A stretch of DNA of 64,000 nt, taken from positions 1,488,001-1,552,000 of the forward strand of contig OZ250151.1 in NCBI GenBank assembly GCA_965237725.1, given 5' to 3'. Position numbers and translations under genes: made by a program. Under the pieces are notes generated by a model. It was not told the origin of the DNA. It saw nothing but the letters and a program-made list of their open reading frames with translations, and made no database searches. Shown here piece after piece: positions 27,685 through 36,341 of the stretch; the stretch's first letter is position 1; each line of letters starts with the position of its first letter. This DNA comes from G965237725 sp965237725 (GTDB taxonomy: Bacteria > Pseudomonadota > Gammaproteobacteria > Arenicellales > Poriferihabitantaceae).

Positions 27685-28617
27685 CTAACTTTCAGGATCG
27701 TCCTTTTTGAACCGGTTAAACAATGAAGAAAACCAACCATCTTCATCATTCTTTTTCTGCTTTTTGGATTTAGGACTGTATTTGTTCGAAAACTGAACCG
27801 TGGTGGCTTTCTGGCTTAGGTATTCACTCTCAGCATAATTGAGTTCGAGTACTCTGCGGGCATCACTCGCCAGATCATCAAATCCCATGTTTTCGTAGCT
27901 GAACATCAGCAATGCCAATGCCTGCTCCATGGAGCTCGAAGTGGGATAATTTTCGATAATGCCTTTAGCCCGATTCACAACTGCAACATAGGCTGCTCGG
28001 GAATAGTAATAATTTGCGATGGCTATTTCGTTTTTTGCCACGGCATTCCGTAAATAATCGACCCGCTTTCTGGCGTCCGGGCCATACTTACTGTTGGGAA
28101 ACAGGTCGTAAACCTCTTCAAAAGCCAGCATAGCTTTTCTGATGTTGGTAGCATCTCTGTCACTCAAATCATGCTGTCCGGTTAAATATCCGTACAACGA
28201 TTTGTCTTCATCAAAAGTTGACAGTGCCTTTAGATAATAGGCGTAATCAACGGAATCATGGGCTGGATGGAGCTTAATAAATCGTTCTGCTGCGGTTATC
28301 GCTAACCCACTTTCCTTTTTGCGATAATACGCATATATGGTATCAAGCTGAGCCTGCTCGGAATATATACCATAGGGGTATCTTGCCTCCAAAAGCCGTA
28401 ATTGATCAATGGCCGTATCCCAGTTTTTATTCCCCATGCTCTCTTTTGCGAGATAATAAATTTGTTCAGCAGTAAAATCCTTGTATTCATCAGGTTTTTC
28501 CCTGAATGCGCGACAACCCGTCACCGCTACCACCAATATCAGTGCTGTAAATACATGAATGAATAAGCGCTTTGTTGGGCTAGCAAAGCCTGAGGCGGAG
28601 TTTGAATTATTTGGCAT
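27685..28617 (-). CDS. bamD: outer membrane protein assembly factor BamD
   Basis: Essential lipoprotein of the BAM complex that inserts beta-barrel proteins. Seen: a signal peptide ending in a VTGC lipobox (about residue 35 of the chosen form), then five TPR-like helical repeats from EQIYYLAKESMGNKNWDTAIDQ onwards, with YPYGIYSEQAQLDTIYAYY and NSKYGPDARKRVDYLRN. The start is taken as ATG 28617. The frame stays open 44 codons further upstream, but that extension would bury the signal peptide. The C-terminal tail is rich in Lys and Ser. It is divergent from rluD, the order common in gammaproteobacteria. Confidence 0.95.
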   Translation of the reverse strand: MPNNSNSASGFASPTKRLFIHVFTALILVVAVTGCRAFREKPDEYKDFTAEQIYYLAKESMGNKNWDTAIDQLRLLEARYPYGIYSEQAQLDTIYAYYRKKESGLAITAAERFIKLHPAHDSVDYAYYLKALSTFDEDKSLYGYLTGQHDLSDRDATNIRKAMLAFEEVYDLFPNSKYGPDARKRVDYLRNAVAKNEIAIANYYYSRAAYVAVVNRAKGIIENYPTSSSMEQALALLMFSYENMGFDDLASDARRVLELNYAESEYLSQKATTVQFSNKYSPKSKKQKKNDEDGWFSSLFNRFKKDDPES

Positions 28618-28937
28618 AAGAAACTTATTATTAAAAACGTGACGATAAAATAATTCTAACGTCTGAATTTTAGAAGCGGATATTTTGCCACATAACCACT
28701 GATAATTCGGAATCTGAATAATCTTTTTTTGATCATTACATGACCCCACTAAAGAACCCGAATCACGTCTCCATAACCATTTCCTCGGTCAATCCGATTT
28801 ATTTGAGACATACATTCAGGTTTGTATTAAATTGTCACTTTCCGTACAGTTTAACTAATTTAAGAATAGACTATAACTGCAGCCACTCGTAGCTGTAGTT
28901 TAAAATTGATTTCCACAACCCTAAGATTATATTTCTC
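28618..28937. other. bamD-rluD intergenic region
   Basis: 320 bases between divergent genes with no credible coding sequence of its own apart from the open but unlikely upstream extension of bamD. It must contain the two promoters. No repeat or strong hairpin was seen. Confidence 0.4.
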
Positions 28938-29939
28938 ATGACCCAAGCCGATTCCGAAGCCGATTCCCAGGCCGATCCCCAGGCCGATTCCCAGGCCTCG
29001 ATTCAGGTTCCCATTGAAATGCAAGGGTTACGTCTTGACAAGGCCCTGGCCAGTTTAATGCCGGAATATACCCGAAGCACGATTCAGCAATGGATCAAGC
29101 AGGATTTGGTGAAAATTGATGGCCATCCGGCAAATCAAAAATTTAAACTTACGGGCAGCGAAAAACTGGAAATTTCAATCCCTCGCCAACAGACCCTACA
29201 CAGTCCGGCCCAGGAACTGGACCTGAACATAATCCATGAAGATGAGCAGATTCTGGTCCTTAACAAGTCCTCTGATTTGGTGGTTCATCCCGGAGCAGGC
29301 AATCATGACCAGACTTTGCTAAATGGATTATTGTTTCACTGCCCGAATTTAGGGTCATTACCCAGGGCGGGAATCGTTCACAGGCTGGATAAAAACACCA
29401 CGGGACTAATGGTGGTGGCAAAAACCGAGCAGGCCCGGCAGAACTTAATTGAACAATTATCCACACGGGAAATGCATCGGCAATACCTGGCCCTGGTTAA
29501 TGGCATTATGATTTCTGGGGAAACTATCGATCAACCCGTTGGGCGTCATCGAAACGATCGACTACGAATGGCCGTGACGTCTGCGGGGAAATCAGCCATA
29601 ACCCACACTCGGGTGCTGGAAAAATTTCGCTGTCACAGCCTGGTTCAGGCCAATCTGCAAACCGGAAGGACCCACCAAATTCGTGTTCATTTAAGCCATC
29701 GTGGCTATCCTATTGTGGGTGACAAGGTCTACGGCAACAGATATCGCCCGCCGCCATCATCCTCCGAAGAATTATCTCAGTCATTGCAAAATTTTCAACG
29801 CCAGGCCCTGCATGCTCAGGAACTTTCTCTGATCCACCCCGCATCCGGGGAACAACAGAGCTGGTCCCAGCCTCCTCCGGAAGATTTGGAAAAACTGATT
29901 TCCCTGCTGAGATTAGACAAAGCTTCCAATCCAGATTAG
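28938..29939 (+). CDS. rluD: 23S rRNA pseudouridine synthase RluD
   Basis: Makes pseudouridines in helix 69 of 23S rRNA. Seen: an S4 RNA-binding domain (about 27-75), the catalytic GIVHRLDKNTTGLM with Asp151, and QTGRTHQIRVHLSHRGYPIVGDKVYG. The start is ATG 28938. The first 20 residues are a low-complexity run of Ala, Asp, Ser and Gln, encoded by a tandem 12-bp repeat (see the repeat entry), and are not part of the family fold. A true start further in is possible, since the S4 domain begins near residue 25. Confidence 0.95.
   Translation: MTQADSEADSQADPQADSQASIQVPIEMQGLRLDKALASLMPEYTRSTIQQWIKQDLVKIDGHPANQKFKLTGSEKLEISIPRQQTLHSPAQELDLNIIHEDEQILVLNKSSDLVVHPGAGNHDQTLLNGLLFHCPNLGSLPRAGIVHRLDKNTTGLMVVAKTEQARQNLIEQLSTREMHRQYLALVNGIMISGETIDQPVGRHRNDRLRMAVTSAGKSAITHTRVLEKFRCHSLVQANLQTGRTHQIRVHLSHRGYPIVGDKVYGNRYRPPPSSSEELSQSLQNFQRQALHAQELSLIHPASGEQQSWSQPPPEDLEKLISLLRLDKASNPD
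28947..28994. repeat. four tandem 12-bp units at the 5' end of rluD
   Basis: Four near-identical copies of GCCGATTCCCAG lie directly in the rluD frame and encode Ala-Asp-Ser/Pro-Gln/Glu repeats. The unit length is a multiple of three, so gain or loss of copies would only change the length of the acidic N-terminal tail. Confidence 0.9.
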
Positions 29940-29957
29940 CACCGCTATAAATGTGTT

Positions 29958-30830
29958 TCAGGATTCCTGCTGGTTTTGATGGGCAAAAATTGAGGTATAT
30001 CCTTCTGACCAGTCGGGTGGCAAGCGTAAACTGACGGGGTCATGGCGGGCGCAGGTGGCGGGGGATCCTCGAACGATGCTATCCGCATGAGAACTGGGGT
30101 AAGCCGCTGCGGTATATGGCCGGGCATCCGCAGCGTTATAGCCTAAAATCAGCGTTGGTCTGCCTTTTGGACTTAAGTTGGGCTTCGAGCCGTGTACGGT
30201 AACGCAATGATGGGCCGTCACCGAACCTGCGCCTCCTGTTAATTCCACTGCGCTGTCCAGTGAAACCCGCTTGAGTTCATCAGCAGGTATATAACCCAGC
30301 CAGTTATCATCTGCATCGTAGTGATTGTACACCGGCCCTTGATGGCTTTTTGGAATGACCTGGATGGGCCCCTGTTCCGAACCTACATCATCCAGAAAAA
30401 CCAGAAACTGGGCAACGTCAAGGTTGGTATGAGGGTAAAATGGAATATCCTGATGCCATTTTACCAGTTGCCCGCCTTTTGCCCACTTGAAATTGATAAT
30501 ACATTCCCGAAATGAAACATCCGCACCAAACAAATCTGCGGCCAGATCTGCAACTTTGGAATCCGAAGCAAATTCCCAAAATACAGGATCCAGATCATCG
30601 AGATATGCAATTCGTCGTAGTTTTGGGTTGGCGGCGGTATGATCCTCATCTAAATCATACACACCATCGGATTTTTCAATTTTCCTGCTTTTCTCGATTA
30701 GCTTATCAATCGCTGCTCTAAGCGTCGCTACTTCTGATTTTGGAACCAGATCACGGCACAGCAAATAGCCGTTGTCTTTAAAAAACGTCTGATCCTTTTG
30801 GTTGATAGTTTTTGGTTGTGATATACCCAT
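29958..30830 (-). CDS. phytanoyl-CoA dioxygenase (PhyH) family protein
   Basis: Fe(II)/2-oxoglutarate oxygenase of 290 aa. The iron-binding facial triad is seen: H126-x-D128 (KWHQDIPF) and a distal His213 (VTVHGSKPN); QGPIQVIPKSHQGPV and GRPTLILGY match the PhyH family. Members hydroxylate many small molecules, so the substrate cannot be stated. The start is ATG 30830. It converges on rluD, taking the place where yfiH is often found after rluD in other gammaproteobacteria. A miniature inverted-repeat element lies in its upstream region. Confidence 0.87.
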   Translation of the reverse strand: MGISQPKTINQKDQTFFKDNGYLLCRDLVPKSEVATLRAAIDKLIEKSRKIEKSDGVYDLDEDHTAANPKLRRIAYLDDLDPVFWEFASDSKVADLAADLFGADVSFRECIINFKWAKGGQLVKWHQDIPFYPHTNLDVAQFLVFLDDVGSEQGPIQVIPKSHQGPVYNHYDADDNWLGYIPADELKRVSLDSAVELTGGAGSVTAHHCVTVHGSKPNLSPKGRPTLILGYNAADARPYTAAAYPSSHADSIVRGSPATCARHDPVSLRLPPDWSEGYTSIFAHQNQQES

Positions 30831-30882
30831 AAGATAAACCGTGCATTAGCCGGAGCCTGATTAATAACTAGAAATAATTAGG

Positions 30883-31081
30883 GGAACCTCTGAACAAGTC
30901 TGGGCGAATCAAATTTCCACTTAAAATGGCACTGGGCAAAATGATCGAGATCAAAGCAAATCATCGTAGCAATAGCACGGCCCATACAATCACTTGGGCG
31001 AGATTTTTTAACGACGATATTGCCACGCAATAGTTTGGGTTTGGACTCAATTTGATCGGTCATGACTTGATTAGAGGTTCC
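30883..31081. mobile_element. miniature inverted-repeat element, copy 2 (199 bp)
   Basis: Same length as the copy at 11505-11703 and in opposite orientation. The ends are GGAACCTCTGAACAAGTC and, read inwards from the right, GGAACCTCTAATCAAGTC (16 of 18 positions equal). TAGG flanks it on both sides (30879-30882 and 31082-31085), which looks like a four-base target duplication, as expected for IS5-related elements. It has no transposase. It sits 52 bases upstream of the PhyH gene start, so it may influence that promoter. The rest of the gap to 31267 shows no coding sequence. Confidence 0.87.
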
Positions 31082-31267
31082 TAGGGATTATACCCGTGAG
31101 AAACGGGTTTGAAGCGATAAATTGAGACATGGTCAATAGCTGTTAGCGCCTGGGAGTGTTGACCAATTGGAGAAGTAGTAGGAGAATGGTAACGTTCATC
31201 CAAAACAAGTCAAAATACGTTTATCCTGCAAACTCTTAAATTCGCTATACACTGAAGGCAAATCGAC

Positions 31268-32839
31268 ATGGCTGAAAACCTCTGGACATTGATAGAACCG
31301 TCGTTTAGCAAATATAAAAACCTGCCGGCGTGGATATGTCGACACAAAGACGGAAATCGCATTGTTTCTTATCAACAAATCTATCAGGCAACCTTACTGC
31401 TGGCTCACGAGCTTAGGGCGATGGGGATTGGCCAGGAGAGCACGGTGGGCATTACTGCCCCCAACGGGCCTGAATGGACTGTTGGGGCTTTGGCGGCCTG
31501 GAAGGTTGGCGCTAATATCGCACCCATCCATATTGGCAATAGCGATCACGAAATCGCTATGCAAATTGCTGCGGTATCACCAAAATTAATGTTAACCCAC
31601 GAAGCCAAACTGGAATTTGAAAACAGCATGGAAATATCCTCAATTTCCATGAATGCAAAAGATGACAGCGTTTCAAAACAAGCTATGGCTGATGAAAGTC
31701 AGCAACCCGTCAGCGGCAATGTCGATGACGTAGCAGTACGCATCTACACTTCGGGAAGTACTGGGACGCCCAAGGTAGTGCGACTATCACACGGCAATCA
31801 TGTATCAAATGTGCTGGCTGCCTGCAATGTCGTCAAATTCAACAGCAAAGATAGATTTTTATCCCTGTTGCCGTTCTCCCATGCCATGGGACTGACCGCA
31901 AATTTACTGGCACCGCTATACAGCGGAAGCGTAATCGTGTTGCCCAAGGTTCTGGCGGCAACTGAAATTATTGAAGCCATGGCCGAGGAAAAGATATCCG
32001 TTGTTATTGCCGTACCGCGATTGTTTAGAAATATCATGCTCGGTCTGGAGAAAAAATTCGGTGAGGCCGGTAAGGGGCTGCAAGTTTATTTATGCCTTCT
32101 GCGTGCAGCGCCAATGTTTCTGAAACAATACCTCAATGCCCCTATCCGAAAAAAGTTTGGCGGCGCAATTACGGTGTGGGTAAGTGGCGGCTCTCATCTC
32201 GACGGCAAGATCAGTAAATACTATCATGCTCTTGGGTTACCCCTGCGTCAGGGATATGGGCTAACGGAAACCGCGCCCCTGACCAGCGTTCAGGAAAATT
32301 TTGATCCAGCAGTGGAGAGCGTGGGCAAACCAGTCGAGCAGGTTGAAGTTAAAATTCACAATCCCGATGACGCGGGAAATGGTGAAGTCTGGATAAAGGG
32401 ACCAAACGTGATGCTGGGTTATGAAGATGAAAAGCAAAATTCAGAGGTTTTCGAAGGAGACTGGTTCAAAACTGGCGATATTGCAAGAATAGATGCGCAA
32501 GGCCGTATAACCCTTACCGGTCGATCTAAACGATTAATTGTCACTGAGGCGGGTAAAAATGTTTATCCCGAAGAACTGGAAACTTTGCTGGAAAGAAATA
32601 ACCTGGTCAAAGAAGCTGGGGTTTTTGAGTTGGGTATGAAACCCGTCGCTGTCTTGGCAATGGAGAGCCAAAATCCTGAAGCAGATGCTCGTAGCGTGCT
32701 AAAAAGTTTTAACGACTTGGTTTCCTCCCACAACCAGATTTATCGATTTGCTGTGACCGACGAGTTACCGCGGACACCATTGGGAAAAACCGCGTTACAA
32801 CGGTTACCCGATGTTTTTGATCAGTTGGAAGTAAAGTAA
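31268..32839 (+). CDS. AMP-forming acyl-CoA synthetase/ligase
   Basis: ANL-superfamily adenylating enzyme, 523 aa. Seen: the P-loop YTSGSTGTPK at 160-169, SGGSHLDGKI, the A5 motif GYGLTETAP at 329-337, KTGDIARID at 401-409, the hinge GRSKRLIVTEAGKNVYPEELE, and the C-terminal catalytic Lys in PLGKTALQRL. It probably activates a carboxylic acid (long-chain fatty acid or similar) to its acyl-CoA via the acyl-adenylate. The substrate cannot be told. The start is ATG 31268. It lies 55 bases upstream of thrC, possibly on one transcript. Confidence 0.85.
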   Translation: MAENLWTLIEPSFSKYKNLPAWICRHKDGNRIVSYQQIYQATLLLAHELRAMGIGQESTVGITAPNGPEWTVGALAAWKVGANIAPIHIGNSDHEIAMQIAAVSPKLMLTHEAKLEFENSMEISSISMNAKDDSVSKQAMADESQQPVSGNVDDVAVRIYTSGSTGTPKVVRLSHGNHVSNVLAACNVVKFNSKDRFLSLLPFSHAMGLTANLLAPLYSGSVIVLPKVLAATEIIEAMAEEKISVVIAVPRLFRNIMLGLEKKFGEAGKGLQVYLCLLRAAPMFLKQYLNAPIRKKFGGAITVWVSGGSHLDGKISKYYHALGLPLRQGYGLTETAPLTSVQENFDPAVESVGKPVEQVEVKIHNPDDAGNGEVWIKGPNVMLGYEDEKQNSEVFEGDWFKTGDIARIDAQGRITLTGRSKRLIVTEAGKNVYPEELETLLERNNLVKEAGVFELGMKPVAVLAMESQNPEADARSVLKSFNDLVSSHNQIYRFAVTDELPRTPLGKTALQRLPDVFDQLEVK

Positions 32840-32894
32840 CCGCACCAGAATTTCCACTGATAAAATTACCCATTAACAAAAACAGATAATCTCT

Positions 32895-34304
32895 TTGGAA
32901 TACATCAGCACCCGGGGCCGGGCCCCGACCCTCAATTTTGAGCAAACCACGTTGACTGGCCTTGCCAACGATGGCGGCCTTTATTTGCCGTTAAGCTGGC
33001 CCAAGCTGGACGAAAACCAGATTCGACAACTCCAGGGCATGGATTATCCAAGCCTTGCAGTTCGCATTCTCGAGTTATTCACTGGAGCGTCTATTGAGTC
33101 AGCTGAATTGACCCGCCTGGTAAACAAAGCTTATAGCCGTTTTCACCACGAAGAAATCGCGCCGATAAAACAGCTCGATGATCATTTGTATTTTATGGAA
33201 TTGTTTCATGGCCCGACCATGGCATTCAAAGATTTTGCGCTACAGGTATTGGGTCAGTTCTTTCAACATTTTCTGGAAAAGAACAACGCAACCTGCACCA
33301 TTGTTGGGGCAACATCCGGTGACACTGGATCTGCTGCCATTGCCGGTATTCGTGGACTGGATGCGGTTAATTTATTTATGCTCCATCCTCATGGTCGGGT
33401 TTCCGAAGTTCAACGACGTCAGATGACCACCGTATTGGATCAGAATATTTATAATCTTTCGGTAAATGGCACTTTCGACGATTGCCAGAATCTGGTTAAA
33501 GCCTTGTTTAATGATCTCGAATTTAGAAACAAACATAGTTTAAGTGCGGTTAACTCGATTAACTGGGCGCGGATAGCCGCCCAGGTGGTTTACTATTTCA
33601 AAGCCGCATTGGCCCTCGGCGCTCCGGATCAAGAGGTCAATTTTTCCGTTCCAACCGGGAATTTTGGTAACGTACTTGCAGGTTATGTCGCCAGGCAAAT
33701 GGGGCTGCCTATCGGCAAGCTGATTGTTGGGTCCAATCGCAACGATATTTTGACCCGATTTTTTGAAACAGGGTCCATGGAGAAAAAAGGGGTAACCCCT
33801 ACCTTGTCACCCAGCATGGACATCCAGATCTCCAGTAACTTCGAAAGATATTTATTTGAACTTCTAAATCACGACAGCGAAAAGTTAATGGATTGCATGA
33901 CAAGTTTTGCAGATTCTGGCAAATTTTCTATAGATAAAAAATTACTAATCCAGGCTCAAGAATGTTTCAGCGCCTATCGATTCGATGATCAGCAGACCAC
34001 CGAAGATATGAAAGATATTTATACTCGTACCGGTGAGGTTATCGATCCCCATTCGATTATTGGTGTCTCTGCGGCAAAAAAGGAAATAGCAAATTTTCCT
34101 TCTACGTCACCAACAGTGGTGCTCGGTACCGCCCATCCTGCCAAATTTCCCGACGCTGTGCGTCATGCTATCGGCGTAGAAATCGAATTGCCTCCACATC
34201 AGGGCAATCTTATGAGCAAGACTGAACAGGTAATTGAGGCAGAAAGTGATTTATTATCCTTAAAACAAATTATAAACAACGCTTTAACATCCATAGAATC
34301 CTGA
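32895..34304 (+). CDS. thrC: threonine synthase
   Basis: PLP enzyme converting O-phosphohomoserine to threonine. Seen: the N-terminal block EYISTRG, GLANDGGLYLP, the PLP lysine Lys112 in MAFKDFALQ, TSGDTGSAAI, SVPTGNFGN and the glycine-rich phosphate cup. At 469 aa it is the long form. The start is TTG 32895, chosen because MEYISTRGRAP matches the family N-terminus exactly. thrA and thrB are not here. Confidence 0.95.
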   Translation: MEYISTRGRAPTLNFEQTTLTGLANDGGLYLPLSWPKLDENQIRQLQGMDYPSLAVRILELFTGASIESAELTRLVNKAYSRFHHEEIAPIKQLDDHLYFMELFHGPTMAFKDFALQVLGQFFQHFLEKNNATCTIVGATSGDTGSAAIAGIRGLDAVNLFMLHPHGRVSEVQRRQMTTVLDQNIYNLSVNGTFDDCQNLVKALFNDLEFRNKHSLSAVNSINWARIAAQVVYYFKAALALGAPDQEVNFSVPTGNFGNVLAGYVARQMGLPIGKLIVGSNRNDILTRFFETGSMEKKGVTPTLSPSMDIQISSNFERYLFELLNHDSEKLMDCMTSFADSGKFSIDKKLLIQAQECFSAYRFDDQQTTEDMKDIYTRTGEVIDPHSIIGVSAAKKEIANFPSTSPTVVLGTAHPAKFPDAVRHAIGVEIELPPHQGNLMSKTEQVIEAESDLLSLKQIINNALTSIES

Positions 34305-34305
34305 T

Positions 34306-35193
34306 TTGCTTAAATTTATCCAGCGACATTGGCGAGGAGAGGCATCATTCACCCAGGCGTTCTGGATCAATCTGATTTTTTTGTTTTTCTTGCTCAACTA
34401 TCTCGAGCGATTTATTTTTCCGCCCTATATCCAGGGCGAACAGGCGGTAACCATTGCTGTTATCGTGTTTTTCATCGTCGTTCGGCTTTTTATCTATCCC
34501 TGGCAGGTGATTGGGATGTTGCGCGCATGTGACAAGGCTCAAGAACGCGGGGTAGACAGATACTGGATCATCGCCGTTCAGGGGGTAATCATCCTGAGCA
34601 TCGTCGGTACACTGGTATCGGGTTTCTCCAGCTATCAATCTCTGTTGCGATACAAATGGAGCCTGCGCCCATTGGAATCGTTTGAAATCCCTCCAAAATA
34701 TACCTTTGATCTGGTTAACAAAGGCACCATTGTGCATATAAGAGGTCCTTTCCAATCTGGCATCACCCAGCGGTTCTCTACATATGTTGAAGCACACCCC
34801 AGCATTGTTGGTGTGATCCTGGACAGCGACGGTGGACAAATTTCTGAAGGTCGCGGTATAGCCAGGGTTATACGGGAAAATAAATTTGACACCTACAGCC
34901 TGGATCAATGCATGTCCGCCTGTACCACGGCTTTTGCCGCAGGGGTTCGACGGGCAATAGGGATGAACACCAAAATTGGATTTCATCAATACCAGACATT
35001 TACCGTATACCCCCATTTCGATATTGAAGAGGAACAGGGCAAAGATATTGCTTTATTTAAAGCCCAGGGTATCTCCGATGAATTTTTACAAAAGATTTTC
35101 GCCCATCCTCCTGAAGATATGTGGTGGCCCAAACATGAGGAGTTAAAAGCGGCAAATTTTATTCACCAAATTGGGTTTTCGTTTGACGGTTAA
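34306..35193 (+). CDS. membrane-anchored ClpP-fold protein (COG3904-like)
   Basis: A 295-aa protein with three hydrophobic helices (about 20-38, 47-70, 88-108) and a C-terminal domain that looks like the crotonase/ClpP fold: VGVILDSDGGQISEGRGIARVI at 168-189, then a candidate nucleophile Ser204 in QCMSACTTAF, and a candidate His227 in IGFHQYQ. This is the order (Gly-rich loop, Ser, His) of ClpP and SppA-type serine peptidases, so a membrane-linked peptidase is plausible but unproven. The start is TTG, two bases after the thrC stop, so translation is probably coupled to thrC. No function for this pairing is known to me. Confidence 0.7.
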   Translation: MLKFIQRHWRGEASFTQAFWINLIFLFFLLNYLERFIFPPYIQGEQAVTIAVIVFFIVVRLFIYPWQVIGMLRACDKAQERGVDRYWIIAVQGVIILSIVGTLVSGFSSYQSLLRYKWSLRPLESFEIPPKYTFDLVNKGTIVHIRGPFQSGITQRFSTYVEAHPSIVGVILDSDGGQISEGRGIARVIRENKFDTYSLDQCMSACTTAFAAGVRRAIGMNTKIGFHQYQTFTVYPHFDIEEEQGKDIALFKAQGISDEFLQKIFAHPPEDMWWPKHEELKAANFIHQIGFSFDG

Positions 35194-35223
35194 GATTTCA
35201 AATTATGGAGAACGTGATGCGGG

Positions 35224-35339
35224 AAAATAATACAAGGCAAGTTGTTTTTAAGAAAATGGGGCGTATGTAAAAAACGTAATAATTTCGGAAAATTATTTAA
35301 CACCGTAGTTTCGCTGCCATAATGAGCGCAGTAGCTTTC
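35224..35339. repeat. intergenic direct repeat, copy 1
   Basis: Begins AAAATAATACAAGGCAAGTT and ends GAGCGCAGTAGCTTTC. It aligns with 35376-35481 over its full length with small gaps. It lies between the ClpP-fold gene and the 3' end of a permease gene. The general pattern (CAAGGC..., GCGTAT...AAATACGT, AACGCAG...) resembles short mobile repeats scattered in many gammaproteobacterial genomes, as far as I recall. Confidence 0.8.
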
Positions 35340-35375
35340 GCTTTTTTAATCGACGTATTGAAAGCGTTACGAGCG

Positions 35376-35481
35376 AAAATAATACAAGGCAAGTTGTTTT
35401 TGAGAAAACTGAGCGTATATAAAATACGTGAGGTTTTCGATAATAGAACTTAACGCAGTAGTGTTGAGCGCAGTAGCTTTC
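35376..35481. repeat. intergenic direct repeat, copy 2
   Basis: The second copy of the unit at 35224-35339, 152 bases further on in the same orientation. It includes GCGTATATAAAATACGT, a small inverted repeat, and ends three bases before the stop codon of the permease gene on the minus strand, so this transporter operon would be transcribed into it. Confidence 0.8.
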
Positions 35482-35483
35482 AA

Positions 35484-36335
35484 TTAGTGAGGTGTGATTC
35501 CTCTCATACGCTCGCCCCTCCTCCTCAACAATTCTACCGAAGCCAGCAGCAAGATTGAAAAGATTACCAGCAAGGTTGCCACAGCCAGAATTGTTGGGCT
35601 GATCTGCTCGCGAATTCCTGAAAACATTTGCCACGGAATGGTACGCTGCTCATAACTACCCACAAACAGAACCACAACCACTTCGTCAAATGATGTGATG
35701 AATGCAAACAAAGCACCAGAAATTACCCCAGGTAAAATCAGTGGCACAATAATTTTAAAAAATATGGTGGTTGGCGTAGCACCCAAAGTTGCCGCCGCAC
35801 GTATCAAACTGTGATCAAACCCAACTAATGTAGCGGTAACCGTAATCACTACAAAAGGTGTGCCTAATGCCGCGTGGGCGAGGATGACTCCGATGTGGGT
35901 AGAAGATAGTCCAATTTTTGTATAGAAAAAATACATCCCTGCTGCAGAAATAATCAACGGCACAATCATCGGAGAAATCAGAATTCCCATGACTACAGAT
36001 TTATTCGGCATATCTTCCCTACTCAGCCCCAGTGCAGCAATTGTGCCCAGGGTTGTGGAAATCAGGGTTGCAAATACAGCGATAATAAAACTGTTTTTAA
36101 CCGCCCCCTGCCAGTTCAGATTGGTAAAAAAGTCTTCATACCATTTCAGCGAATACCCAGCGGGATCGAAGGTCAACATTTCTTCGGTGAAGGTGAAAAA
36201 CGGCACCGCATTAAACGACAATGGAATGACTACAACGATGGGCGCAATCAGGAAAAAGAATATCAGACCACATATGGTCAAATAGGTATAGTGCCAGGTT
36301 CGCTCTAGAGGAGTTGTATAAGCTGGTAGGGCCAT
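35484..36335 (-). CDS. polyamine-type ABC transporter permease (PotI/PotC-like)
   Basis: A 283-aa inner-membrane permease of the spermidine/putrescine importer class. Six hydrophobic helices can be followed, and the EAA-like coupling loop is LIRAAATLGATPTTIFFKIIVPLILPGVISG (key residues Glu replaced by Ala, Gly at the usual place). The last gene of a four-gene operon, it starts at ATG 36335, six bases after the other permease. The substrate class rests on family likeness only. Confidence 0.9.
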   Translation of the reverse strand: MALPAYTTPLERTWHYTYLTICGLIFFFLIAPIVVVIPLSFNAVPFFTFTEEMLTFDPAGYSLKWYEDFFTNLNWQGAVKNSFIIAVFATLISTTLGTIAALGLSREDMPNKSVVMGILISPMIVPLIISAAGMYFFYTKIGLSSTHIGVILAHAALGTPFVVITVTATLVGFDHSLIRAAATLGATPTTIFFKIIVPLILPGVISGALFAFITSFDEVVVVLFVGSYEQRTIPWQMFSGIREQISPTILAVATLLVIFSILLLASVELLRRRGERMRGITPH

Positions 36336-36341
36336 GAAATT

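Noticed and set aside
28618..28749. N-terminal extension of bamD.
   Set aside because: It would place 44 residues before the lipoprotein signal peptide, which would not work as a signal.
34345..35016. Long open frame (223 codons) opposite the ClpP-fold gene.
   Set aside because: Its composition (Cys, Asn and Tyr scattered without pattern) looks like the shadow of the plus-strand gene, which has clear membrane helices and motifs.
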